Below, piece by piece: positions 8,199 to 15,968 of a DNA stretch of 38,479 bases (position 1 is the stretch's first letter; every line of letters begins with the position of its first letter). The notes under the pieces are model-generated. The model saw nothing but the letters and a program-made list of their open reading frames with translations, searched no databases and was not told the DNA's origin. Both the position numbers and the translations under genes were made by a program. This stretch comes from Defluviitaleaceae bacterium (lineage in GTDB: Bacteria; Bacillota; Clostridia; Lachnospirales; WRAX01). The stretch is taken from NCBI GenBank assembly GCA_009781625.1, contig WQVI01000007.1, forward strand, positions 1 through 38,479, in the 5' to 3' direction.

Positions 8199-10403
8199 AT
8201 GTCAACAAAAAAGTTGAATCCAGATGAAAGATTAAACATAGAAGAAATTTTGTCAAATTTGCAAAGCTATCGTCCGCGCCGCACAGGCTGGACGTGGCGC
8301 AAGCATGAGCCAAACCTAAAGATGGGCGGCTTTACGTACAAAGAAGCAACAAGCCCTCTGAAAGACAGTGTGCCGCTGCTAACGGCCCATAATTTTGGGG
8401 ATATAGACCCACAGCCGATGCCTGTTATCACAACGGAGATAGCCAGCGGCCGCTTTGAGGACGATATACGCCGTATGCGCATGGCGGCCCATCATGGTGC
8501 GGACCATATTATGGTTATCCGTACCGCGGGGCAAAGCCATTTTGAGGGGCTTATTGAGGGCTCGCCTCAAGGCGTTGGCGGTGTGCCGGTAACGCGTAAG
8601 CAGGTACGGGCCCAGCGCAAAGCCCTGGACATGATAGAAGACGAAGTTGGCCGCCCTATAAATTTCCATTCGTATGTAAGCGGCGTGGCCGGGCCTGATA
8701 TTGCCGTGATGTTTGCCGAAGAAGGCGTAAACGGCGTGCATCAGGACCCGCAATACAACGTCATTTACCGCAATATTAACATGGTGCGGTCCTTTGTGGA
8801 TGCCTGCGAAAGCAAAAAGATTATCCAATGGGCGGGCCAGGCGCAAATTGACGGCGCACACAACGCCAATGCCACCGCCCGGGATGCCTGGAAGGTTATG
8901 CCGGAGCTTATGGTGCAGCACGCCATAAATTCCCTGTTTTCTCATAAAGTGGGCATACCCAAGGAAAATATTTGTCTTTCAACGGTGCCACCAACGTCAA
9001 CCCCTGCGCCAAGCGTATCCATGGACTTGCCTTATGCCGTGGCCCTGCGGGACTTTTTCGAGGGCTATCGTATGCGCGCCCAGATGCACACAAAATACAT
9101 TGAGGCCAGCACCCGGGAAGCCACTGTCACCCACGTTCTTAACATGTTTATCTCTAAACTTACCAGCGCTGATATACAAAGCACCATCACCCCTGACGAG
9201 GGGCGTAATGTGCCTTGGCATATCTACAATATCGAAGCTTGCGACACCGCGAAGCAAACCCTTTTGGCCCTTGACGGCATAAAGGATATGGTGCAGCTGG
9301 CCCCAGATGGCCCTCTGCGCGATGCCGCCCGCGAAATTAAAGAGCGTGCCGTGCTTTTTCTTGAAGAAATGATGGAAAAAGGCGGATATTTCGCCTCTGT
9401 TGAGGACGGCTTTTTCGTGGACAGCGGCAATTATCCAGAGCGTAACGGCGATGGCATTGCCCGCAAAATTGACGGCGGTGTGTCCGCTGATACCGTTATC
9501 AAGCGCGAAGCGGACTATTTCGCACCTGTTACCGCCCATTATGGCTACAACAATGTGGCGCAATATGACGCAAACGCCGCTAACAATCCGGCTAGCATCA
9601 TAGGCGGCTGTACCTTTGAAGACCCTAATAAAATCATCTTCATTGACGAGCTTGACGATGACAATGTATACGAGCGCATGAAGCCCCTCACCGCCTACCA
9701 TAGCGGCAAAGTGCTGCGCCCTGAAATGGAATGGATGGCTGATGGCACGGTGCTTGTAAACCTGATGTTTCCGGCCAGTGTGAAGGTGGCGGAAGCCGCG
9801 GCCCTTGTGGCGGCAAAACAGATGAACCTTGTTGACGCAGAAGTTATCCATCGCGAGATTTTGCACGGCGCCGAGGGCACCCGCATAGAGCTTAAAGGCA
9901 AGCTTAACATCGACATTGATGTGGCCAGCCTTGTCATCCCGCCGGAGCCTGATTTGCTTTCTGATGACGAAATTTTCGCGGCGATAGCTGCAAAGCCCAT
10001 GACTGTGGTGTGCGGCACCATTGGCCAGGACGAGCACAGCGTGGGCCTTCGCGAAATTATCGACATAAAGCACGGCGGCATTGAAAAATACGGCATCAAG
10101 GTGCATTATCTTGGCACATCAGTGCCTGTGGAAAAACTTGTAAACGCAGCGGTAGAGCTTGACGCCCACGCTATCTTAGCCTCCGTCATCATCAGCCACG
10201 ACGACATACATTACAAAAATATTGCTAACATAGACCAAATTGCCAAAGAAATGGGCGTGCGCGACAAGCTTATTTTTGCGGCAGGGGGCACGCAAATAAC
10301 CCCGGATATCGCCACAGAACACGGCGCGGATGCGGGCTTTGGGCGCGGCACGAAAGGCAAGCATGTGGCCTCTTTCCTTGTGAAGGCCAGAGATGGGAAA
10401 TAG
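8199..10403 (+). CDS. oraE: D-ornithine 4,5-aminomutase, E (large, B12/PLP) subunit
   Basis: Protein of 734 residues, full length, with AGGAGG upstream of ATG 8199. The N-terminal part is the PLP and substrate TIM barrel, beginning KLNPDERLNIEEIL. The C-terminal Rossmann domain has the cobalamin motif D611-E-H613-S-V-G, where H613 would be the lower axial ligand. K624 lies exactly 11 residues later, as in the characterised C. sticklandii enzyme (H618/K629), and would be the PLP lysine. With OraS it converts D-ornithine to 2,4-diaminopentanoate by a radical mechanism. The GlmL-type protein downstream is the likely reactivation or cofactor-exchange partner. No cobalamin riboswitch is visible immediately upstream. 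Confidence 0.96.
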   Translation: MSTKKLNPDERLNIEEILSNLQSYRPRRTGWTWRKHEPNLKMGGFTYKEATSPLKDSVPLLTAHNFGDIDPQPMPVITTEIASGRFEDDIRRMRMAAHHGADHIMVIRTAGQSHFEGLIEGSPQGVGGVPVTRKQVRAQRKALDMIEDEVGRPINFHSYVSGVAGPDIAVMFAEEGVNGVHQDPQYNVIYRNINMVRSFVDACESKKIIQWAGQAQIDGAHNANATARDAWKVMPELMVQHAINSLFSHKVGIPKENICLSTVPPTSTPAPSVSMDLPYAVALRDFFEGYRMRAQMHTKYIEASTREATVTHVLNMFISKLTSADIQSTITPDEGRNVPWHIYNIEACDTAKQTLLALDGIKDMVQLAPDGPLRDAAREIKERAVLFLEEMMEKGGYFASVEDGFFVDSGNYPERNGDGIARKIDGGVSADTVIKREADYFAPVTAHYGYNNVAQYDANAANNPASIIGGCTFEDPNKIIFIDELDDDNVYERMKPLTAYHSGKVLRPEMEWMADGTVLVNLMFPASVKVAEAAALVAAKQMNLVDAEVIHREILHGAEGTRIELKGKLNIDIDVASLVIPPEPDLLSDDEIFAAIAAKPMTVVCGTIGQDEHSVGLREIIDIKHGGIEKYGIKVHYLGTSVPVEKLVNAAVELDAHAILASVIISHDDIHYKNIANIDQIAKEMGVRDKLIFAAGGTQITPDIATEHGADAGFGRGTKGKHVASFLVKARDGK

Positions 10404-10908
10404 CAATATGATTGAAACCAAAAGATTACACCTGCGCTTGCTTAACGCCCATCAGCTGCACCTTTGGGCCACAAATCTGCCAGCCTTAGAGCTTGAATTG
10501 TCCTGCGTTTGCCAATCCGACTTTCTGGAAGGCGAATTTGCCGACATTATAAAAATACAGGCCGAAAAGGTGGCTGGTGGCGCAGATGCTCTGTTTAACA
10601 GCTTTTGGATGATAATTCGCAAAGAAGACGCATCTGCCATAGGTTCTATGGCCTTTAAGGGCCCGCCTAATGCCGATAACGAGGTTGAAATTGGCTATGG
10701 GCTGTACGAAGTATACCAAGGCCACGGCTACGCAACCGAGGCCGTGCAAGCCTTATGCAGCTGGGCATTGCAACAAAATGTCGCCAAAAATGTGATAGCA
10801 GAAACAGAGCCGGGCAATACCAAATCGGAGCATGTTTTGCAGCGTTGCGGCTTTGTGAAGTACAAGGAAGATGAAAACGCCAATACCTGGTGGAAACTGC
10901 ACTTGTAG
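10393..10908 (+). CDS. GNAT acetyltransferase, RimJ/RimL type
   Basis: Protein of 171 residues, or 166 if the in-frame ATG 10408 is used; GAAGG at 10382-10386 supports 10393, while the family usually begins IETKRLHLRLL, close to 10408. The acetyl-CoA-binding motif A is VYQGHGYATEAVQALC, and the later NTKSEHVLQRCGFVKY is the usual motif B end. It would acetylate a small amine or protein N-terminus; the substrate is unknown. It overlaps the oraE end by 11 bases, so it is co-translated with it. The stop TAG at 10906-10908 lies within a REP-like repeat. Confidence 0.85.
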   Translation: MGNSNMIETKRLHLRLLNAHQLHLWATNLPALELELSCVCQSDFLEGEFADIIKIQAEKVAGGADALFNSFWMIIRKEDASAIGSMAFKGPPNADNEVEIGYGLYEVYQGHGYATEAVQALCSWALQQNVAKNVIAETEPGNTKSEHVLQRCGFVKYKEDENANTWWKLHL

Positions 10909-10927
10909 GGGCGAACTGCGTTCGCCC
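10905..10927 (+). repeat. Single REP-like palindrome overlapping a stop codon
   Basis: The unit begins GTAGGGGCG. A perfect 8-bp stem (10909-10916 with 10920-10927) closes on the loop TGC. The TAG of the GNAT gene (10906-10908) is part of the repeat. It belongs to the same family as 825-850 and the four units at 22291-22531. Confidence 0.8.
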
Positions 10928-10947
10928 GTTGAAAGGAGAATGCACAA

Positions 10948-11124
10948 ATGGCAAAAGACCAAGTTTATGAAGCATTGCAAAAGTCCGAAGAAATGATGGA
11001 CGCCAAGGGCATTATGGCCGCCACAGGCTTAGAGCGCGCCGAGGTTGATAAGGCCATCAAGGCCCTGCGCAAAGAAGAAAAGGTAGATTCGCCAAAGCGT
11101 TGCTTTTACGCTGCTGTGAAATAG
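10948..11124 (+). CDS. 58-residue winged-helix-like small protein
   Basis: A short gene with a strong ribosome binding site, AAAGGAG at 10932-10938, before ATG 10948 and a TAG stop at 11122-11124. The product starts MAKDQVYEALQKSEE and contains a helix-turn-helix-like stretch (MMDAKGIMAATGLERAEVDK, then AIKALRKEEK) and a final strand CFYAAVK. This resembles the minimal winged helix seen in small DNA-binding proteins of the MarR/ArsR or FeoC type. It could be a local regulator; the DNA target is unknown. It lies between the GNAT and SRPBCC genes. Confidence 0.75.
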   Translation: MAKDQVYEALQKSEEMMDAKGIMAATGLERAEVDKAIKALRKEEKVDSPKRCFYAAVK

Positions 11125-11127
11125 CGT

Positions 11128-11613
11128 ATGATTAGACATTTGGTTGAAGTAACTGTACAAAACGCCACCGCCCAGCAGTTTTATGATTTTATGATTGCCC
11201 CCACCAGCGCACGATACAGGGCCTGGTGGCCAGGCGAACATCTAGAATTTTACATCGTAAAACACGGCACAAAAAGCCATCTGGGCGATGTGGTGTTTAT
11301 GGACGAATATCTTGGCGGCAAAGGCCGCCGTCTGACGGGCTATGCCGTTGTGGTTAAGGCAAAACGCCCCAACCATATAGTTTGGCAGATGAAAAAGGCA
11401 GGCCTGCGCTTGCCAATTTTCGTCAGTTTACGTTTAAAAGACACGCCGGGCGGCCTTATTGTAGCCCATGAGGTGCGCATCGGCTATCGCGGCCTTGGCA
11501 AAGCCCTCGACCCACTAATTAAGCTATATTTCAACAAGCCTTACCGGCAAGCCCTTGAAACCCATTGCAAAATAGAATGGCCAAAGCTGGCGCAATACCT
11601 TGCAAAGGAGTAA
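11128..11613 (+). CDS. SRPBCC (START-like) ligand-binding domain protein
   Basis: Protein of 161 residues beginning three bases after the previous stop, without its own clear ribosome binding site, so probably translationally coupled. The sequence pattern (MIRHLVEVTVQNATAQQFYDF.., a central GDVVFMDEY, then a long C-terminal helix) fits the helix-grip fold of the SRPBCC superfamily, whose members bind hydrophobic ligands or act as cyclases or hydrolases. No signal peptide or catalytic signature is clear. The ligand is unknown. It may work with the small winged-helix protein upstream, but that is inferred only from adjacency. Confidence 0.7.
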   Translation: MIRHLVEVTVQNATAQQFYDFMIAPTSARYRAWWPGEHLEFYIVKHGTKSHLGDVVFMDEYLGGKGRRLTGYAVVVKAKRPNHIVWQMKKAGLRLPIFVSLRLKDTPGGLIVAHEVRIGYRGLGKALDPLIKLYFNKPYRQALETHCKIEWPKLAQYLAKE

Positions 11614-11618
11614 ATCTC

Positions 11619-12983
11619 ATGAAAGTTGACATCCTCGTGGCTGAAATAGGCTCTACCACTACAATTGTAAACGCATTTAATGTTGCAGACGACAACGCTT
11701 CCTTTATCGGCGGCGGTGCTGCACCCACCAGTGTCTTGCAAGGCGATGTGCAAATAGGCCTTACCGCCGCTGTGGCGGATTTATCCCGCTGCTTGTCTGT
11801 CGACAATGTGGATCATAACCACTTCCTCGCCACATCCAGCGCAGCCGGCGGCCTGCGCATGACAATCCACGGCCTTATTTACGACATGACGGTGAAGGCC
11901 GGCAAAGAAGCCGCCTTGGGTGCCGGTGCCAACATACATCTGGCCACAGCGGGCAAGCTTACAGCCCAGGATTTGACAGAGATTGACGCAGTTGCCCCAA
12001 ACCTAATTTTGCTGGCCGGCGGCACGGATTACGGCGACAGAGAAACCGCCCTAAACAATGCCGACATGCTTTGCCGCCTTGAAAGCAAGGCCCCTGTAAT
12101 ATATTGCGGCAATGTGCAAAACCAGCCCGCTATCAAGCTGATGTTTACAAAAGCCGGACGACAGCTATACATCACGGAAAATGTCTATCCCCGCTTGGAT
12201 GAGCTTAATATCGAGCCCGTCCGCGCCCTGATACACCGCGCTTTTGAGGACCATATCACCGAAGCCCCGGGCATGGCGGGCATCCGTGACACCGTGGGCG
12301 GCACCATCATGCCCACGCCGGGGGCCGTTATGGCCGCCGCGCGCCTGTTGCACGAAGAAATTGGAGACCTGCTGGTGGTTGACGTGGGCGGTGCCACAAC
12401 GGATGTACATTCTGTCACGGAAGGCAGCGAGGAAATTGCCATGCTGCAAATTTCGCCGGAGCCTATGGCAAAGCGCACCGTAGAAGGCGATCTTGGCATG
12501 TACGTAAACGCCCGAAACCTGGCCGAAATGGTGGGTTTGGACAAACTTTCAGCAGAAATTGGCATGGACGCGCTGCCAATTTTTGACAACTATCTGCCTG
12601 TGCCGCAAAGTGAGGAGCAACTTGCCCTAACCACCCGCCTGGCCTACCACGCGGCATCAATAGCCATTATCCGCCATTGCGGCACCCTTCGGCACACCTA
12701 CGGGGCATCAGGCCGCCAAACCCACGCCGTGGGCAAGGATTTAACAGCCGTGCGGCACCTGGTTGCCACAGGCGGTGCCCTAACGCGGCTGCCGGGCCGC
12801 CGTGATGTGCTGCAATCTCTCTGCAATCTAAACGCCAGCGGCGCCATGCTTTACCCAAAACCGGGCAGCATAGGCATCTTAGAAGACAGTCGCTACATAA
12901 TGGCATCCATCGGCGTACTGTCGCGGGATTTTCCTGATGTAGCAAAAGCCTTGCTGCGCAAATATGTAAACAAGGAAGGTTAA
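11619..12983 (+). CDS. glmL: GlmL/MutL-family protein, likely aminomutase reactivating factor
   Basis: Protein of 454 residues. ATG 11619 follows AAAGGAG at 11605-11611; the ATG at 11565 lies inside the previous gene. The family has an actin/Hsp70-like ATPase fold; the phosphate loops are visible as VAEIGSTTTIVNAFN near the N-terminus and DLLVVDVGGATTDVHSV near residue 250. GlmL homologues are encoded beside B12-dependent carbon-skeleton mutases and aminomutases and are thought to reactivate the enzyme by exchanging damaged cobalamin. Here the client would be OraE/OraS. Cytoplasmic; frame intact. Confidence 0.88.
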   Translation: MKVDILVAEIGSTTTIVNAFNVADDNASFIGGGAAPTSVLQGDVQIGLTAAVADLSRCLSVDNVDHNHFLATSSAAGGLRMTIHGLIYDMTVKAGKEAALGAGANIHLATAGKLTAQDLTEIDAVAPNLILLAGGTDYGDRETALNNADMLCRLESKAPVIYCGNVQNQPAIKLMFTKAGRQLYITENVYPRLDELNIEPVRALIHRAFEDHITEAPGMAGIRDTVGGTIMPTPGAVMAAARLLHEEIGDLLVVDVGGATTDVHSVTEGSEEIAMLQISPEPMAKRTVEGDLGMYVNARNLAEMVGLDKLSAEIGMDALPIFDNYLPVPQSEEQLALTTRLAYHAASIAIIRHCGTLRHTYGASGRQTHAVGKDLTAVRHLVATGGALTRLPGRRDVLQSLCNLNASGAMLYPKPGSIGILEDSRYIMASIGVLSRDFPDVAKALLRKYVNKEG

Positions 12984-12985
12984 CC

Positions 12986-14434
12986 ATGAGGAAATTTTTG
13001 CTGATAATAACCGCTTTGACAATTCTCTTTTTGGCCGTAGCCTGCACTCAAGAATCAGCCGTCCCTGCGGAGGTGCCCCCTCAAATTGAGGAAATCCTAG
13101 AAGAAGTGGTTGAAGTGCCTCTGCTCGAAGAGGATGAAATGCAAATTGAAGAAATCTCAACAAACCTTCCCAATGTCTTCGCTCAACCTTACATAAGCGT
13201 TTTTGGCCGCCAAGCCGCTGAGGACTTCCTCGCCCAATTTCTAAGCATTTTTAGCTTTAGCGACGATGCGGACGCTGGCGCGCTTATCACCATAGATTGG
13301 TATCAACACGTTTTTCTTAACCGCGCCGGAGACATAATAGAAATAGGCGACATACCGTTTTTGTGGACGGATGGCCGCGCAACCAGGTTTCAGCTATATA
13401 GCTTCGATGATAGCGGCATCCCCTATATAATTATCTGGTCTCATCCTTTTAACCACGGCGGCTTTGGCGCAACGCTTCACCAATTTATTGATGGAGAATT
13501 TGTGCCCATATACACCTTCGGTGATTGGTTTAACTTTTTCCATGACAAGCATGGCCGCATAATTGTGAGCTTTAGTGATGATTATACCGGCGTGCATGGA
13601 GATTATTATATGGACATAGAAGATGGCGACGTGACTTTTGAGCCGCTTCCTATCGGTGCCGACATTGCCATTGCGCCCATCCTGCCATTAAGCGATTTGG
13701 AAGATGAAATTACTGCATCAATTATGGAAAGACTGGGTTTGATACAACCGGAAAGCAGCCTTGGCCGCCAAGCCGCCGAAAATTTTGTGTACGACCTGAC
13801 AAGGGCATTTGACGTCGGTTGGGACTTTGACGCGAGAGTTCGCTTTGGCCTTGACGACTATTTCCTTATGGAGATATTTGGCTGGCATGACGCGCAAGGC
13901 CGCTTTCCTCACACTTTCGGCTTTATCCCGGAAGGCTTCGCCTTTGGAGACCGCGCAACCCCTTTCGCAATTGTAATTGACAGTTTTGAGATTGTGATGT
14001 ATGATTTAGATGGCAGCGGTATTCTTGATATATTGGTCCACTATAGCCATGAATATTGGCCGTCTGTTAATATGCTGTATAGATTTATGGACGGTGCTTA
14101 TGTGCCGATTCTTAGCTCCAGGTTTCCCCTTAATTTTTTCCATGATGAGCAGGGACGCATCGTGCTGTTTTTCAACTACTCATTAGGCCCAGGTGCTGCA
14201 AGTGCCCATGGATACTATTATATGGACTTTGCAGACGATGGCCCGGCCGTTGAAGTTATCATAAATTCAGGCATTGATTTTGCGGCATGGCTTGAGCATC
14301 ATGAGGCTACACAATTTTTGGACGAATTTTATGTCTTCGGCACGGATATTGCAATCACGCGTATACCGCGGTTATACGATGCCGAAGCTGAAATAATAAC
14401 ATCAGTAAATGAAAGGCTAGGTGTAACACAATGA
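12986..14434 (+). CDS. Lipoprotein with internal duplication
   Basis: Protein of 482 residues with AAGGAAGG before ATG 12986. A lipobox (LFLAVAC, Cys at about residue 20) marks it as a lipid-anchored exported protein. A Glu-rich linker follows. Two related halves of about 180-220 residues each begin GRQAAE(D/N)F (near residues 75 and 258) and contain NFFHD(K/E)QGRI and YYYMD(I/F). Each half ends in a similar segment, ITASIMERLG or ITSVNERLG. The stretch YDLDGSGILDIL resembles a Ca-binding FG-GAP/EF-hand-like loop. No enzymatic motif was recognised. It sits between glmL and orr, and its stop overlaps the orr start (ATGA). Confidence 0.8.
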   Translation: MRKFLLIITALTILFLAVACTQESAVPAEVPPQIEEILEEVVEVPLLEEDEMQIEEISTNLPNVFAQPYISVFGRQAAEDFLAQFLSIFSFSDDADAGALITIDWYQHVFLNRAGDIIEIGDIPFLWTDGRATRFQLYSFDDSGIPYIIIWSHPFNHGGFGATLHQFIDGEFVPIYTFGDWFNFFHDKHGRIIVSFSDDYTGVHGDYYMDIEDGDVTFEPLPIGADIAIAPILPLSDLEDEITASIMERLGLIQPESSLGRQAAENFVYDLTRAFDVGWDFDARVRFGLDDYFLMEIFGWHDAQGRFPHTFGFIPEGFAFGDRATPFAIVIDSFEIVMYDLDGSGILDILVHYSHEYWPSVNMLYRFMDGAYVPILSSRFPLNFFHDEQGRIVLFFNYSLGPGAASAHGYYYMDFADDGPAVEVIINSGIDFAAWLEHHEATQFLDEFYVFGTDIAITRIPRLYDAEAEIITSVNERLGVTQ

Positions 14435-15501
14435 ATCCGAAATTAATTGTAGATTTAAAAAAGCTGGCCCATAACGGGCAATTTTTAGCAGATTTATGCG
14501 CAAAGCATAACATATCTGTTGCGGCGGTAACGAAGGTTTTTTGCGCGGACGGCCGCATGGTGGAAGCATTGGCAGCCTTGCCCATCAGCTTCATGGCCGA
14601 CAGCCGCATTGAAAACATCGCTTCCTACCCTGCCGGCATTTCGCAAAAAACCATGCTTTTGCGCTTGCCCCAGCCATCTTTGGCCCATGAGGTTGTCGCA
14701 AGCTGCGATATCTCGCTAAATTCTGAGATGATAACGCTGCAAAAGCTGGCGCGGGCTGCCAAGGCGAAGGGCAAAACCCACGGCATCATCCTGATGGTAG
14801 ACCTTGGAGACCTTCGCGAAGGCATCTTCCACGATGCCGCCGATAAAATTTATGAGGCTGTGGAATTTGTGCTGTCCCAAGAAAGCCTCACCCTGGAAGG
14901 CTTTGGCACAAACCTAACATGCTATGGCGCAGTTTTACCAACTGTTAATAATTTGACAATGTTATCAGATTTGTGTTATGATATTTCCAGCAAATATGAT
15001 ATTGAGATACCAATAATTTCCGGCGGCAATTCCAGCAGCCTTTATCTGCTGGAAAAGGGCGAAATGCCACCCGCCATCAACAATTTGCGCCTTGGCGAAG
15101 CCATTGCCTGCGGCAAAGAAACGGCCTTTGGCCAGCCTTTTGTCGGCCTTGAAACCGATGTGATTGTGCTTGAAGCCGAAATTATCGAAATTGCGGATAA
15201 ACCAAGCCATCCTCAGGGGGAAATAAATATCAACGCCTTTGGCGAAAAGATGACCTTTGAGGACAAGGGCATACGCAAGCGCGCCATTTTGGCCGTTGGG
15301 CGGCAGGATGTGGATTGCGGCGGGTTGACGCCGCTGACGAAAGGCGTAGAAATTGTAGGTGCCAGCAGCGACCATCTCATCGTGGACATCACCGACGCAT
15401 CACCCCTCGCCATAGGCGATTGCCTTCAATTTTCCCTGTCCTACGGCGCAATTCTAGCAGGCTTTACCAGCAAATACGTAACAAAAACCTATAAAGGATA
15501 A
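14431..15501 (+). CDS. orr: Ornithine racemase (PLP, alanine racemase N-terminal family)
   Basis: Protein of 356 residues, typical of the family. It is a fold-type III PLP enzyme; K35 in VAAVTKVFCAD is the expected Schiff-base lysine at the end of the first barrel strand. The phosphate-binding part is probably the GGNSSSLYLLEKG region. It converts L-ornithine to D-ornithine, the true substrate of OraSE, and so starts the pathway even though it is among the last genes. Translation is coupled to the lipoprotein gene by a four-base overlap. Confidence 0.9.
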   Translation: MNPKLIVDLKKLAHNGQFLADLCAKHNISVAAVTKVFCADGRMVEALAALPISFMADSRIENIASYPAGISQKTMLLRLPQPSLAHEVVASCDISLNSEMITLQKLARAAKAKGKTHGIILMVDLGDLREGIFHDAADKIYEAVEFVLSQESLTLEGFGTNLTCYGAVLPTVNNLTMLSDLCYDISSKYDIEIPIISGGNSSSLYLLEKGEMPPAINNLRLGEAIACGKETAFGQPFVGLETDVIVLEAEIIEIADKPSHPQGEININAFGEKMTFEDKGIRKRAILAVGRQDVDCGGLTPLTKGVEIVGASSDHLIVDITDASPLAIGDCLQFSLSYGAILAGFTSKYVTKTYKG

Positions 15502-15509
15502 TTACGCAA

Positions 15510-15961
15510 ATGTTTCTTGCATATCAAAACTTGGTGATACGCAATGCCACGGAAGGCGATGCCCAGCAGCTTTGCACATGGTGGAATGACGGCAAAATTA
15601 TGGCCCATGCAGGATATTATAACGGCCTCGGCATTACTACGGAGCAAGCCGCAAAAAGTTTTGCCGAGGATGATGAAAAGAGCCGCCGCCATGTTATAGA
15701 ATATGACGACAAGCCCATAGGAGAGATGAATTACCGCACCCCCGAAGATAAAGTGGCAAGAATTGGCATAAAAATATGCGATTTTGCCGTGCAGGAAAAA
15801 GGGCTTGGCACAATCCTGCTAACAATCTTCATTGACGCCCTCTTTAGCCATTATGGCTACGAAAAAAACCGGGACAGCCCCAGTCTTCCGTACATTACGA
15901 AATGACCAAAACTGATTGGACAAATTCGGCAATAATCAAACTAAAATATAGAAAGGATTGA
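15510..15961 (+). pseudogene. GNAT acetyltransferase, internal deletion and frameshift
   Basis: The open frame from ATG 15510 (AAAGGA upstream) stops at 15905 after 131 residues. The first part is a normal GNAT: RNATEGDAQQLCTWWNDG, then motif A VQEKGLGTILLTIFIDALF and HYGYEK. The expected following segment, with the acetyl-CoA-contacting helix (DTNLxNxRAxxVYEKLGF in relatives), is missing. The family-like C-terminus SSVHYEMTKTDW instead appears in another frame at about 15889-15925, running to a TGA at 15959-15961. About 30 codons therefore seem deleted at the A7 run near 15872, with loss of frame. The product is probably inactive. The comparison with relatives is from memory. Confidence 0.68.
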
Positions 15962-15968
15962 CAAAACA

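Noticed and set aside
8997-10106. 369-residue - strand open frame opposite oraE
   Set aside because: It is a shadow of the highly conserved oraE coding frame, without a ribosome binding site or recognisable product.
15915-15960. Promoter before ald
   Set aside because: TTGGACA and TAAAAT are present but the spacer is about 20 bases; too weak to call.
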